IMG/VR virus record: IMGVR_UViG_3300046028_005069
Location: 1-22,118 of that record
From: a virus
DNA length: 22,118 nucleotides
Direction: 5' to 3' (one strand)
Below, one piece after another: positions 1 through 6,999 of this stretch. Every line of letters starts with the position of its first letter. Positions within the stretch are counted from its first letter, which is position 1. Both the position numbers and the translations under genes were made by a program. The notes under the pieces were generated by a model. The model had not been told where the DNA came from and ran no database searches. It saw nothing but the letters and a program-made list of their open reading frames with translations.

Positions 1-399
1 AACAAAGATATTAAAGACGCTGTTGTTTCTGCAGGTGCTAAATACCATAAATCAATTTATGTTATGTTAGAAGATAACACACTTGCTAATCTACAATTAA
101 AAGGTGCAAGCGTAAAAGAATGGGGCGACTTCTTTAATAGAAACAAGTCAAGGCTTGCAGATGAATGGGTTGAGGTTGCAACTGCAAAAGCTGGAAAAAA
201 AGGTGCTGTTAAGTTTTGGACTCCAGAGTTTAAATTTCAAAGTTCAATTACAGATGAACAGGTTTTATCTGCAGATTCAATATTTGATGAATTAGATACA
301 TACTTACAACAATACCTTAAAAAGCCTACAATTGAAAATATTGAAGTGCAAGATGCTGAAGTTTTAGAAACTGAAAGCGATGAAGATTTAGATTTTTAA
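1..399 (+). CDS. Partial protein with SSB-like acidic C-terminal tail (5' end outside window)
   Basis: The frame is open from the first base, so the ATG at 64 is probably internal and 132 residues of a longer protein are visible. The middle is basic and mixed (GASVKEWGDFFNRNKSR, then KKGAVKFWTPEFKF). The end is strongly acidic and closes with ESDEDLDF. An acidic tail ending in an aromatic residue is the hallmark of ssDNA-binding proteins such as bacterial SSB and T7 gp2.5, where the tail recruits replication partners. The gene sits directly before the replication operon. I do not recognise an OB fold in the visible part. An ssDNA-binding role is therefore inference from the tail and position; a general phage replication accessory protein is the alternative. 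A terminator follows at 445-470. Confidence 0.6.
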   Translation, partial: NKDIKDAVVSAGAKYHKSIYVMLEDNTLANLQLKGASVKEWGDFFNRNKSRLADEWVEVATAKAGKKGAVKFWTPEFKFQSSITDEQVLSADSIFDELDTYLQQYLKKPTIENIEVQDAEVLETESDEDLDF

Positions 400-444
400 A
401 ATACATCAGTTTGCTGTTTGCGTGTCTAGCCAATAGTGAAGAAG

Positions 445-470
445 AAACCACCTTAACGGGTGGTTTTTTT
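445..470 (+). terminator. Rho-independent terminator
   Basis: Perfect 8-bp inverted repeat AAACCACC (445-452) / GGTGGTTT (459-466) with a 6-nt loop TTAACG, running into a T tract to 470. It ends the transcription unit of the partial left-edge gene. Confidence 0.8.
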
Positions 471-510
471 GTTATTATACGCAATACAGCAAAACACAGG
501 GAAACGCCCT

Positions 511-555
511 ATTCTTTATATATATTTTTAAAAAAGTATAAAAAAATTTTTTTTT
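511..555. other. AT-rich tract, possible DNA-unwinding element
   Basis: Forty-five bases with only one C and one G, including A and T homopolymer runs, lying between the inverted repeat at 483-496 and the direct repeats at 573-590. Such a tract next to iterons is where origin melting often begins. The function is inferred from position and composition only. Confidence 0.35.
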
Positions 556-720
556 GGTCAAAAGTTGAAAAAATGCTGTTTTGCTGTATTGTTTTTTGTT
601 AGGTATAATAAAATCAATACTTCGCACTATACAGCATTTTTTTTATTTGCTGTTTGAATGCTGTTTTGCTGTATTAAAATAAAAAAAATATAAATGTGTT
701 TTTTATATTAAATTATTTTG

Positions 721-728
721 TATATTTG
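721..728 (+). promoter_or_regulatory. Bacteroidetes-type -7 element for the replication operon
   Basis: TATATTTG matches the Bacteroidetes -7 consensus TAnnTTTG exactly and lies 28 nt before the ATG at 757. No clear -33 TTG was found at the expected distance. It lies just downstream of the GCTGT repeats, so binding there could also regulate it. Confidence 0.6.
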
Positions 729-756
729 CTTTTATTAATTATTAATTATTTATTCT

Positions 757-981
757 ATGAAATTATTTGTTTTAAACAAAGACGACTTTGATTTTGATAC
801 TACACATCAAAGCGTACAAAAAATGATACACTCAACTGCGTATCACATTCTTTTAAAAGATTTAGCTTTAAAAAAAGAACCACCAAAAAAAATTGAAGTA
901 AAAATAGACGGATTTGAAGAATACACCTTTGAATTTGTAAGTAATTCAAATGATGTTTATTTCTATAATTACATTTTGTAA
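757..981 (+). CDS. Small hypothetical protein, first gene of replication operon
   Basis: Seventy-four residues, not recognised. It starts with an acidic patch (NKDDFDFD), has a lysine-rich centre (KKEPPKKIEVKIDG) and ends in an aromatic, hydrophobic tail (VYFYNYIL). The stop overlaps the next start by one base (TAATG), so translation of the primase-helicase is probably coupled to it. It is the first gene after the TATATTTG promoter. A role in replication control is possible from position only. Confidence 0.65.
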   Translation: MKLFVLNKDDFDFDTTHQSVQKMIHSTAYHILLKDLALKKEPPKKIEVKIDGFEEYTFEFVSNSNDVYFYNYIL

Positions 982-3338
982 TGGTAACGGTTTTTGCACA
1001 CGTAAAGGATACTGAAAATCCTTTCTACAAAGATATTAACGAAGTTTTAATGTCTTTTAAAGATGGTTCTAATAAAAGCAAAATACAAGCTATTAGAAAA
1101 ATTGAAGATAAAAAAAACAGAAACATTGAAAAAGCTAAATTAAAATCAATTTGTTTTAGTGGCGAATTTTCAAGGCGAGCTGTAAAAAACATTATTAATC
1201 ATTCAGGGTTTGCTTGTTTAGATTTTGACGATGTTGGTACTATTGAAGATGCTAATTGTTTAAGGGATTCTTTAATGGATAATGAATATATTTATTCAGC
1301 ATTTGTAAGTCCATCTGGTGACGGAGTGAAAGCAATTGTAAAAGTTCCGAAAGATATAGCTAATTATAAAAAATATTACGAGGCAATTTGTGAAACTTTT
1401 GACTCTAAATTAGATACAGCTACAAAAGATATTTCAAGAGTATGTTACGAAAGTTACGATCCTGATTTGTTTATAAATGAAAACTCAAAAGAATGGGTTT
1501 TAATGAAAGAATATACAGAAGTAACTCGTAATAATAAGTTCCCTAAACACTTTGTAATTAACGATACTAATAAAAAAGTAGATGTTATTATCAAATGGTT
1601 TAATAAAAAGTTTACATTAAACGCAGGCGAAAGAAACAACAATCTTTTTAAATTGGCTGCTGGTTTAAATAGAGCTGGTTTGCAAAGTACTGAAGCATTA
1701 AATCTTTTTAAATCATTTTATAATGCTGGACTTGAAGATAGCGAACTTGAAACCATTATTAAATCTGCATATAAAAACACAAGCGAGTTTGATTCACTTA
1801 CATTAGTAGATGACAACAAAGTGAGGGAGGCACAGGATATTTTAAAAAAGGGGGTTCAGAAAGCGAAAAAGGAATTTCGAAAAGAAGGCTTGGAGGATTC
1901 AGATATTGAAGATATAATAGATTTTGATTTTGAAGATGATTTTTTAATATTCTGGGATACTGATAAAAATGGTAAACTATCTTTAAACGATTATAAATTT
2001 AAGTTGTTTTTAGAGAATAGAGGTTTTTATAAAGTGCAACTAAATGAAAAGGAATTTACATTTGTACGTGTTTATAATAATATCATAAACGAAACCAATG
2101 AAACTAATATAAAAGATTTTGTTTTAAACCACGTTGTTGAGGTTGATATGCACGTTTATAATTTCTTTGCAAAATCTACGGCTAAATTTACAGAGGGATA
2201 TTTAAACCAATTAGCAACTAAAGATTTGGCAATGATTAGAGATGATGAGTTTAATTCTTATCTATTCTTTAAAAATGGCGTTTTAAAAATTACAAAAGAC
2301 AAAACGGAATTAATTGATTATATTAATATTGGTGGTTTTGTTTGGGAAAAAAACATAATTGAACACGATTATATTTATAGCGATGAAACTTCAGATTTTG
2401 AAAAGTTTATTTTAAATGTTTCAAACCAAGAAGAAAAAAGAAAATTAATAATTGAAGCATCATTAGGATACCTTTTAAACAATTATAAGAAACAAGACGA
2501 GGGTTTAGCTATTGTGTTTTATGATGAAACTTTAAACGACAATCCAAGCGGTAGAACTGGTAAAACTTTAATATCAAAAGCATTAGGACAATGCAGAAAA
2601 TTAGTTACTTTAAACGGTAAGGAATTTAATAACAAAGGACAGTTCCCATATCAAACAATTAATTTAGATGATAACATTATTTGCTTTGATGATATGGATA
2701 GGTCTTTTAAATTTGAAACATTATTTTCTATTATTACTGGTAATTTAGTTTTAAATAAAAAGAACCTACAGCCAATTGAAATTCCATTTTCAAGAAGTCC
2801 TAAAATATTATTTACTTCAAATTATATTTTATCTGGAGTTGGGGATTCACACGATGCAAGGAAAATTGAAATTGAACTTTTTAGGCACTATTCTAAAACC
2901 TATAAACCCATTAATGAATTTGGTAAATTGTTTTTTAGTGGATGGAATACTCAAGAATGGAATGCATTTTTTAATTATATGGTTTGCAATATTCAAAAGT
3001 ATTTTATAAATGGTCTTTTGTTTTCAGAATTAAAAACAGGTAAAACTAAAAAGGTAATTGCAAACACTTGTGAGGATTTCTTTGACTTTTGCGAAAACGA
3101 GTTTTTATGGAAAAATAATCAATACTATACAACAAAAGAAATACTACAATCTTATTCAGATGGTACAAGAGAAATCCCACGTAATATGAATGCGAGTTGG
3201 TTTGGGCGTTGGCTAGGTATGTATTTTGATTATAAGCAATGGAAAAGAGAAGATACTACATACGGAGGTATTAGAAAATTTGTAATTACAAATTTAGAAG
3301 AAAAAATAATTGAAGATGATAACGGTATAGATTTTTAA
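981..3338 (+). CDS. Primase-helicase: BT4734-like (AEP) primase domain fused to SF3/D5-type helicase
   Basis: A 785-residue replication enzyme. The N-terminal part resembles the BT4734-like/VirE-N branch of archaeo-eukaryotic primases: metal-binding DFDD at 81-84, PSGDGVK at 111-117 and SRVCYESYDPD at 152-162. A helical linker (about 200-270) resembles primase C-terminal domains. The C-terminal half is an SF3/D5 helicase: Walker A NPSGRTGKT (521-529), Walker B NIICFDD (565-571), motif C KILFTSN (608-614) and a likely arginine finger in the DARK segment near 627. It should synthesise primers and unwind DNA at the phage fork. No separate DNA polymerase is visible, so a primase-polymerase role, as in phage NrS-1, is possible. 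It overlaps the upstream gene by one base and is followed two bases later by the SF2 helicase gene. Confidence 0.85.
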   Translation: MVTVFAHVKDTENPFYKDINEVLMSFKDGSNKSKIQAIRKIEDKKNRNIEKAKLKSICFSGEFSRRAVKNIINHSGFACLDFDDVGTIEDANCLRDSLMDNEYIYSAFVSPSGDGVKAIVKVPKDIANYKKYYEAICETFDSKLDTATKDISRVCYESYDPDLFINENSKEWVLMKEYTEVTRNNKFPKHFVINDTNKKVDVIIKWFNKKFTLNAGERNNNLFKLAAGLNRAGLQSTEALNLFKSFYNAGLEDSELETIIKSAYKNTSEFDSLTLVDDNKVREAQDILKKGVQKAKKEFRKEGLEDSDIEDIIDFDFEDDFLIFWDTDKNGKLSLNDYKFKLFLENRGFYKVQLNEKEFTFVRVYNNIINETNETNIKDFVLNHVVEVDMHVYNFFAKSTAKFTEGYLNQLATKDLAMIRDDEFNSYLFFKNGVLKITKDKTELIDYINIGGFVWEKNIIEHDYIYSDETSDFEKFILNVSNQEEKRKLIIEASLGYLLNNYKKQDEGLAIVFYDETLNDNPSGRTGKTLISKALGQCRKLVTLNGKEFNNKGQFPYQTINLDDNIICFDDMDRSFKFETLFSIITGNLVLNKKNLQPIEIPFSRSPKILFTSNYILSGVGDSHDARKIEIELFRHYSKTYKPINEFGKLFFSGWNTQEWNAFFNYMVCNIQKYFINGLLFSELKTGKTKKVIANTCEDFFDFCENEFLWKNNQYYTTKEILQSYSDGTREIPRNMNASWFGRWLGMYFDYKQWKREDTTYGGIRKFVITNLEEKIIEDDNGIDF

Positions 3339-3340
3339 TT

Positions 3341-4636
3341 ATGGGATTTGAATTAAGAGATTATCAGATAAAAATATCTACAGATATTGCAAACCTATTA
3401 CCAAGTAGAAAGATACATTATTTAAATGGTCAAGTACGTTGCGGAAAAAGTTTAATTGCATTAGAAGTAGCAAAAAAAGTAAATGCTAAAAAGGTTTTAT
3501 TCATTACTAAAATAAAAGCGTTTTCAAGTATTCAATCCGATTATAATAACTTTGGTTATGATTTTGAATTAACTATTATAAATAAAGAAAGTTTACATAC
3601 CATTTTAAATAATGATTTTGATATTGTAATTGTAGATGAAGCACACCAATACGCTGCATATCCAAAAGCAAGTAAGTATCAAAAAGATATAAGAAAAAGA
3701 TTTAATGAAAAAATGCTTTTACTTTTATCAGGAACGATGTCGCCAGAGTCTTATTCTCAAATATTCCACCAATTTCAATTGAGTAAACATTCTCCTTTTA
3801 GAAACTATATTAATTTTTATAAATGGGCGAATGATTTTGTTGAGGTTACAAAAAAGAATTTAGGCTATTCAATAGTAAATGATTATTCAAAAGGAAATGA
3901 AGCAAAGATAAAAGGAATGATTAGGCACTTTGTAAGCACCGTTACGCAAGCCGATGCACAATTTTATTCAGAAGTAAACGAATTTGTTTTAGAAGTTGAA
4001 ATGCAACCTATAACATATCAAATAATATCTAAACTTAAAAAGGATTTAGTTGTACGTGGTGCAAGTGGTGTTGAAATAATAGCCGATACAGGTGCTAAAT
4101 TAATGCAAAAGGTACACCAACTATCCAGCGGAACTATAAAAATAGATGAAAAGAAAAGTTTAATAATTGATAACACAAAAGCTATTTACGTTGCGGATCG
4201 ATTTAAAAATGAAAAGATAGCAATATTTTATAAGTACGTTGCACAATTGGAAAGTTTAAAAGAAGTATTAAAAGACAAATTAACAACCGATATTGATGAA
4301 TTTAATACTACAGATAAATGGCTTGCACTTCAGTTTATTAGTGGAAGGGAAGGAGTTAATTTAAGCAAAGCCGATGCACTTGTAATGATTGAAATAGATT
4401 TTAGTGCAACAACATATTTTCAAGCGAGGGATAGAATGACTATAAAGGAACGTTTAGAAAATAATGTATTTTGGATATTTGCAAAGAATACCATTGAATT
4501 AAATATTTACAAAAGGGTACAGAATAAAACACCATACACACTTAATCATTTTAAAAAAGAAACCGATGTCAAAATTTCAGACCAAAATAATAGAGGAATA
4601 TCAAGCAAAAGGGTATTTGGTATTAAAAACAATTAG
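3341..4636 (+). CDS. SF2 DEAH-box helicase / DNA translocase
   Basis: A 431-residue superfamily 2 helicase. Visible motifs in order: an N-terminal LRDYQ aromatic/Q segment (5-9), Walker A GQVRCGKS (30-37), DEAH at 99-102, motif III SGTMSP (130-135), a motif V-like SGREGVNLSKAD stretch, and motif VI QARDRM (361-366), which supplies the arginine finger. Such phage enzymes unwind or remodel replication and recombination intermediates. The gene begins two bases after the primase-helicase stop (TAATTATG). Its last 71 bases are also the first 71 bases of the VRR-NUC gene in another frame, so its final 23 codons are dual-coding. Confidence 0.88.
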   Translation: MGFELRDYQIKISTDIANLLPSRKIHYLNGQVRCGKSLIALEVAKKVNAKKVLFITKIKAFSSIQSDYNNFGYDFELTIINKESLHTILNNDFDIVIVDEAHQYAAYPKASKYQKDIRKRFNEKMLLLLSGTMSPESYSQIFHQFQLSKHSPFRNYINFYKWANDFVEVTKKNLGYSIVNDYSKGNEAKIKGMIRHFVSTVTQADAQFYSEVNEFVLEVEMQPITYQIISKLKKDLVVRGASGVEIIADTGAKLMQKVHQLSSGTIKIDEKKSLIIDNTKAIYVADRFKNEKIAIFYKYVAQLESLKEVLKDKLTTDIDEFNTTDKWLALQFISGREGVNLSKADALVMIEIDFSATTYFQARDRMTIKERLENNVFWIFAKNTIELNIYKRVQNKTPYTLNHFKKETDVKISDQNNRGISSKRVFGIKNN

Positions 4637-4850
4637 GTTAAATGTAAACGGATATCCTGATTTAATTTGTACAAAGCCAACGGAACCCACAATTTTTATT
4701 GAAATAAAAGAAGCAAAAGATACTTTAAAACCTTTGCAGAAATTAAGGATTGATCAATTAAATGAATTAGGCTTTGTTGCTTTTTGTTTACAAAATGGAA
4801 AAGGAAAAATATACCCAAATGAAAAAGTAAAAGAAGTTTTAAATTTTTAG
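4566..4850 (+). CDS. VRR-NUC domain nuclease
   Basis: A 94-residue stand-alone VRR-NUC domain, a PD-(D/E)xK-type nuclease. The active-site pattern is complete: NGYPD at 28-32, FIEIK at 44-48 (acidic E46, lysine K48) and Q58 in the following helix. The N-terminal helix before GYPD is part of the fold, which supports the ATG at 4566 although it lies 71 bases inside the helicase gene. VRR-NUC proteins cut branched or flap DNA; in phages they usually sit beside helicases, as here. It is likely to process replication or recombination intermediates with its neighbour. The next gene starts two bases after the stop. Confidence 0.88.
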   Translation: MSKFQTKIIEEYQAKGYLVLKTIRLNVNGYPDLICTKPTEPTIFIEIKEAKDTLKPLQKLRIDQLNELGFVAFCLQNGKGKIYPNEKVKEVLNF

Positions 4851-4852
4851 TT

Positions 4853-5110
4853 ATGAATAAAATAATAGGTAAAAATAACACGTTGGAAATTGTACCAAAT
4901 TTTGTACAAGATATAAACATAAAAGGCAATAATTATAAATGCGTTTTAAATTCAATATCTAAAAATTTACATATGAATAGTATTAAAATAGATAGAGTTG
5001 AAAAGTTTCATTGGTTTTATACGTTTAAAATTTTAGATGCACCAATTAAAAAAATAATATTTGAAATCGATTATAACGATAAATTAATAAAAACAATTAC
5101 AAATGATTGA
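4853..5110 (+). CDS. Hypothetical protein in replication operon
   Basis: Eighty-five residues, not recognised. It is rich in Asn, Lys and Ile with short alternating segments suggesting a small alpha/beta protein (for example FHWFYTFKILDAPIKKIIFE). No cysteine cluster, membrane span or nucleotide-binding motif is visible. It begins two bases after the VRR-NUC stop and overlaps the next start by eight bases, so it is a translated member of the operon. A replication accessory role is inference from context only. Confidence 0.65.
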   Translation: MNKIIGKNNTLEIVPNFVQDINIKGNNYKCVLNSISKNLHMNSIKIDRVEKFHWFYTFKILDAPIKKIIFEIDYNDKLIKTITND

Positions 5111-5450
5111 AACCACATTAAACGAATTAATAACAGTTGTAAGCACTTACTATAATCTAAATAATAAAGATTTAACAGGTAAGTCAAGGAAGCAACACAT
5201 AGCAAACGCAAGGTTTATTTACTTTTATTTAGCAAGAAAATACACAAAAGAAACATTAAGCGAAATAGGTGCCAAAGTAAATAGAGGACACGATACAGCA
5301 TTACACGGAATAAGAACAATTACAAACAGAAAAAATTTATATGCTGAAGATAAAAAAGAATTGTATCTTATTGAAAGAGGTATAAATATTCCATTAATTG
5401 CTAAAAATATTGACTTATTAGCTATGTGTAAAAGTTACGCTATTATTTAG
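5103..5450 (+). CDS. Stand-alone DnaA domain IV-like DNA-binding protein
   Basis: A 115-residue protein whose first 75 residues match the C-terminal DNA-binding domain of the initiator DnaA: YYNLNNKDLTGKSRKQHI with the basic helix KSRKQHIANAR (27-37), an LSEIG helix (52-56), and GHDTALHG (62-69), which corresponds to the DnaA signature RDHTTVLHA that contacts the DnaA box. No AAA+ domain is present (full DnaA is about 450-470 residues), so it binds DNA but cannot hydrolyse ATP. About 40 extra residues follow the domain. It could recognise phage origin sites, compete with host DnaA at DnaA boxes, or act as an operon regulator. It is the last gene of the replication operon. Confidence 0.8.
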   Translation: MIETTLNELITVVSTYYNLNNKDLTGKSRKQHIANARFIYFYLARKYTKETLSEIGAKVNRGHDTALHGIRTITNRKNLYAEDKKELYLIERGINIPLIAKNIDLLAMCKSYAII

Positions 5451-5509
5451 AATTATTATAAATTACAAAAATAATTGATAAAATATTTTTTTATTAGAAA
5501 GTAACCTTA

Positions 5510-5517
5510 TACATTTG
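5510..5517 (+). promoter_or_regulatory. Bacteroidetes-type -7 element for the small-gene cluster
   Basis: TACATTTG, an exact TAnnTTTG match, in the gap 5451-5552 and 36 nt before the ATG at 5553. It begins a second early unit of tiny genes. No terminator hairpin is seen between the replication operon and this site, so read-through is likely. Confidence 0.6.
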
Positions 5518-5552
5518 CTTCATCAAATAATAACAATTTAAAACAAAACATT

Positions 5553-5639
5553 ATGAAAACAAAACTAACATTATCAGACGTATTACTAATCACAGTTTAT
5601 TGGGTAGTATTTTTTACAATAACATTTTTTATTTTATAG
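5553..5639 (+). CDS. 28-residue single-span membrane peptide
   Basis: Starts at an ATG behind an A-rich leader (aacaaaacattATG) and ends TAG TT ATG into the next gene. After the short polar start MKTKLTLSD the rest is one hydrophobic, aromatic segment (VLLITVYWVVFFTITFFIL), enough for one membrane span with the N-terminus probably cytoplasmic. It is the first gene after the 5510 promoter. The function is unknown; phage micro-membrane proteins of this kind include exclusion and host-modifying factors, but nothing here identifies the role. Confidence 0.5.
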   Translation: MKTKLTLSDVLLITVYWVVFFTITFFIL

Positions 5640-5641
5640 TT

Positions 5642-6040
5642 ATGAAAAAAGAAAAAGAAAAAGGTATTACTATTACTCTCGTTGGTAAACAAGAACCTAA
5701 CATAATTAATAATTGGTTAAATGAAAATGGAAATATTGAAATAGCTAAACAAGTTGAAAAGGAAGCTAAAGATTTATGCGAACAAGAAACGCTTGAAGAA
5801 GCTGCAGAAAGAATATTATTTGAGAACACTAAAAATTTAGAAATAAGATACAGAGGTGGTAGAGATAGTGTTATTAAATCTATGTTAGATATTGCTAAAT
5901 GGCAACAAGAACAAGACAAGAAAATGTATAGTAAGGAAGAGGTAATAAAATTCGGGCAATGGCTAACCTTATTTGATAACTTACGAAACGAAAATAAATA
6001 TGTAATAAAACAACTACTTAAACAATTTAAAAACAAATAA
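5642..6040 (+). CDS. Conserved phage hypothetical protein with AKWQQE motif
   Basis: The ATG at 5642 is preferred over an in-frame ATG at 5600, because 5642 follows the upstream stop by two bases (TAG TT ATG) while the 14 extra residues would overlap the membrane peptide gene. The 132-residue product is charged and helical, with a segment ending AKWQQEQDKKMYSKEEV. That pattern is common in small early proteins of Bacteroidetes phages and prophages. No enzyme motif is visible and the function is unknown. Confidence 0.65.
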   Translation: MKKEKEKGITITLVGKQEPNIINNWLNENGNIEIAKQVEKEAKDLCEQETLEEAAERILFENTKNLEIRYRGGRDSVIKSMLDIAKWQQEQDKKMYSKEEVIKFGQWLTLFDNLRNENKYVIKQLLKQFKNK

Positions 6041-6043
6041 GAT

Positions 6044-6184
6044 ATGCCAACAACAAGATACGAAATTTACATTAAAGGATTATTATGCTTTGTAAATAAT
6101 ACTCGACAAGAGTTTGAAAAAGTTTGTTCAGATATGGATACACTAAAAATTGATTACACAGCTAAAATTATTAATTTAATTTAA
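6044..6184 (+). CDS. 46-residue hypothetical protein
   Basis: Begins three bases after the previous stop (TAAgatATG) and ends TAA. The sequence starts MPTTRYEIYIKGLLCFVNN, continues with an acidic middle (RQEFEKVCSDMDTLK) and ends KIINLI; it contains two cysteines. There is no recognised motif. Support comes from tight packing with its neighbours and an intact frame between them. Confidence 0.45.
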   Translation: MPTTRYEIYIKGLLCFVNNTRQEFEKVCSDMDTLKIDYTAKIINLI

Positions 6185-6198
6185 AAACAGATAACATT

Positions 6199-6360
6199 AT
6201 GAAACAGACAGACACATTTTACGAATTTTGCAACCGATTAAGAGGCTATAAAATTTACACACGAAAAGGAATTGAAGTACCTAAATTTCTGCTCTATTGG
6301 AATGGTTTAAACCCAATACAAGTAAGAGAAAAGTTTATATTAGAAGAACGAATTAGATAA
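6199..6360 (+). CDS. 53-residue hypothetical protein
   Basis: An intact small frame between neighbours, starting behind the A-rich leader aaaaacagataacattATG. It is basic and aromatic (FYEFCNRLRGYKIYTRKGIE) and ends in a charged helix (NPIQVREKFILEERIR). It has no homologue that I recognise. Part of the compact early small-gene cluster. Confidence 0.45.
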   Translation: MKQTDTFYEFCNRLRGYKIYTRKGIEVPKFLLYWNGLNPIQVREKFILEERIR

Positions 6361-6376
6361 GTAAATATTTAAAATT

Positions 6377-6493
6377 ATGGAACAATATGAAAAAATATTA
6401 AGTTTAGTGCTTCAAACAGCTTTTACAGTGTTAGTGCTAACTGCAGTAACAGCAGTAATAATTTCTGCTTACAATAATTTTAAAAACAAATAA
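6377..6493 (+). CDS. 38-residue single-span membrane peptide
   Basis: Starts MEQYEKILS, followed by a continuous hydrophobic stretch rich in Val, Leu, Ala and Thr (about residues 8-31) and a short polar, basic end (NNFKNK). This is a one-span membrane topology. It ends two bases before the next ATG (TAActATG). It is the second tiny membrane peptide in the cluster; the function is unknown. Confidence 0.5.
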   Translation: MEQYEKILSLVLQTAFTVLVLTAVTAVIISAYNNFKNK

Positions 6494-6495
6494 CT

Positions 6496-6618
6496 ATGGA
6501 ACAAGCAATCAAATTTAACGAATGGATGAAGAAGATTTGTAACATCCATTACAGCGACAACGAAAAAATGAATAAAGCATTTATTAAAATAACTGAAGAA
6601 GCAAAACTTAAAAATTAA
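6496..6618 (+). CDS. 40-residue hypothetical protein
   Basis: A short charged protein starting MEQAIKFNEWMKKICNIHY and ending in a lysine-rich helix. It is two bases from the upstream stop and four bases from the downstream start, with the recurrent TAAaactATG junction. Not recognised. Confidence 0.45.
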   Translation: MEQAIKFNEWMKKICNIHYSDNEKMNKAFIKITEEAKLKN

Positions 6619-6622
6619 AACT

Positions 6623-6700
6623 ATGGGAAATCAAACAACAACAACAACACAAAATTTAGAATACTTAAATTACATCTATATGATGAATAAAAAAAATTAA
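6623..6700 (+). CDS. 25-residue hypothetical peptide with poly-Thr run
   Basis: A very short frame beginning MGNQTTTTTQNLEYLNYIY, with five consecutive ACA codons. It is bounded on both sides by the same TAAaactATG junction, which is the main reason to think it is translated. It could instead be a spacer. Confidence 0.35.
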   Translation: MGNQTTTTTQNLEYLNYIYMMNKKN

Positions 6701-6704
6701 AACT

Positions 6705-6995
6705 ATGAAAATTATTAAAGAATACCCACATAGAAATATGAAAAGAATTCAATACGATGGAAATGATGTTGAATTATTAAAAGCAAGATTTTCTTTTAGA
6801 GTTAAACAAGAAACTATTGAAAAGTTATGCAACTGGCTTTTAAATAACAACGAAACAATAGACGCTGACGATTGTTATGACGGTGGAAGCGGATGGCAAG
6901 GAACAAATTTTCATATAAAAGGAGAAGATCTATCACTTAATGGTTATTGTTTAAGCGATAGCACAATTGAAAATTTTTTAAACAAACATAATTAA
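6705..6995 (+). CDS. Hypothetical protein, 96 aa
   Basis: Starts at the ATG of a TAAaactATG junction. It has a basic N-terminus (MKIIKEYPHRNMKRI), a helix (ETIEKLCNWLLNNNE), then an acidic, glycine-rich turn (DADDCYDGGSGWQGTNFH) and a C-terminal helix. No recognised domain. It is followed four bases later by the lipoprotein gene. Confidence 0.6.
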   Translation: MKIIKEYPHRNMKRIQYDGNDVELLKARFSFRVKQETIEKLCNWLLNNNETIDADDCYDGGSGWQGTNFHIKGEDLSLNGYCLSDSTIENFLNKHN

Positions 6996-6999
6996 AACT

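Larger units (their letters stand above)
413..672. repeat. GCTGT iteron-like repeat cluster, candidate replication origin or operator array
   Basis: Non-coding segment with six direct GCTGT cores (413, 575, 583, 649, 660, 668) and two inverted ACAGC cores (486, 631). The 18-nt unit ATGCTGTTTTGCTGTATT occurs twice exactly (573-590 and 658-675), each holding two cores 8 nt apart. Its 14-nt 3' part is present in inverted form as AATACAGCAAAACA at 483-496, and ATACAGCAT at 629-637 is a shorter inverted copy. The repeats flank an almost pure A/T tract at 511-555. Repeats plus an AT-rich tract next to a primase-helicase operon is the usual layout of an iteron origin. A repressor operator array is the main alternative. 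Confidence 0.55.

Noticed and set aside
411-602. 63-codon ORF on the + strand in the gap after the first gene
   Set aside because: It spans a clear terminator and the GCTGT repeats and its translation is biased, low-complexity Phe/Lys/Cys-rich sequence.
2748-2760. GTTTTAAATAAAA resembling the late element
   Set aside because: Coding sequence of the primase-helicase (VLNKK), one T short and with no upstream box.
6633-6652. ACA trinucleotide run
   Set aside because: A short poly-Thr codon run in a 25-aa peptide; too short to count as a repeat element.
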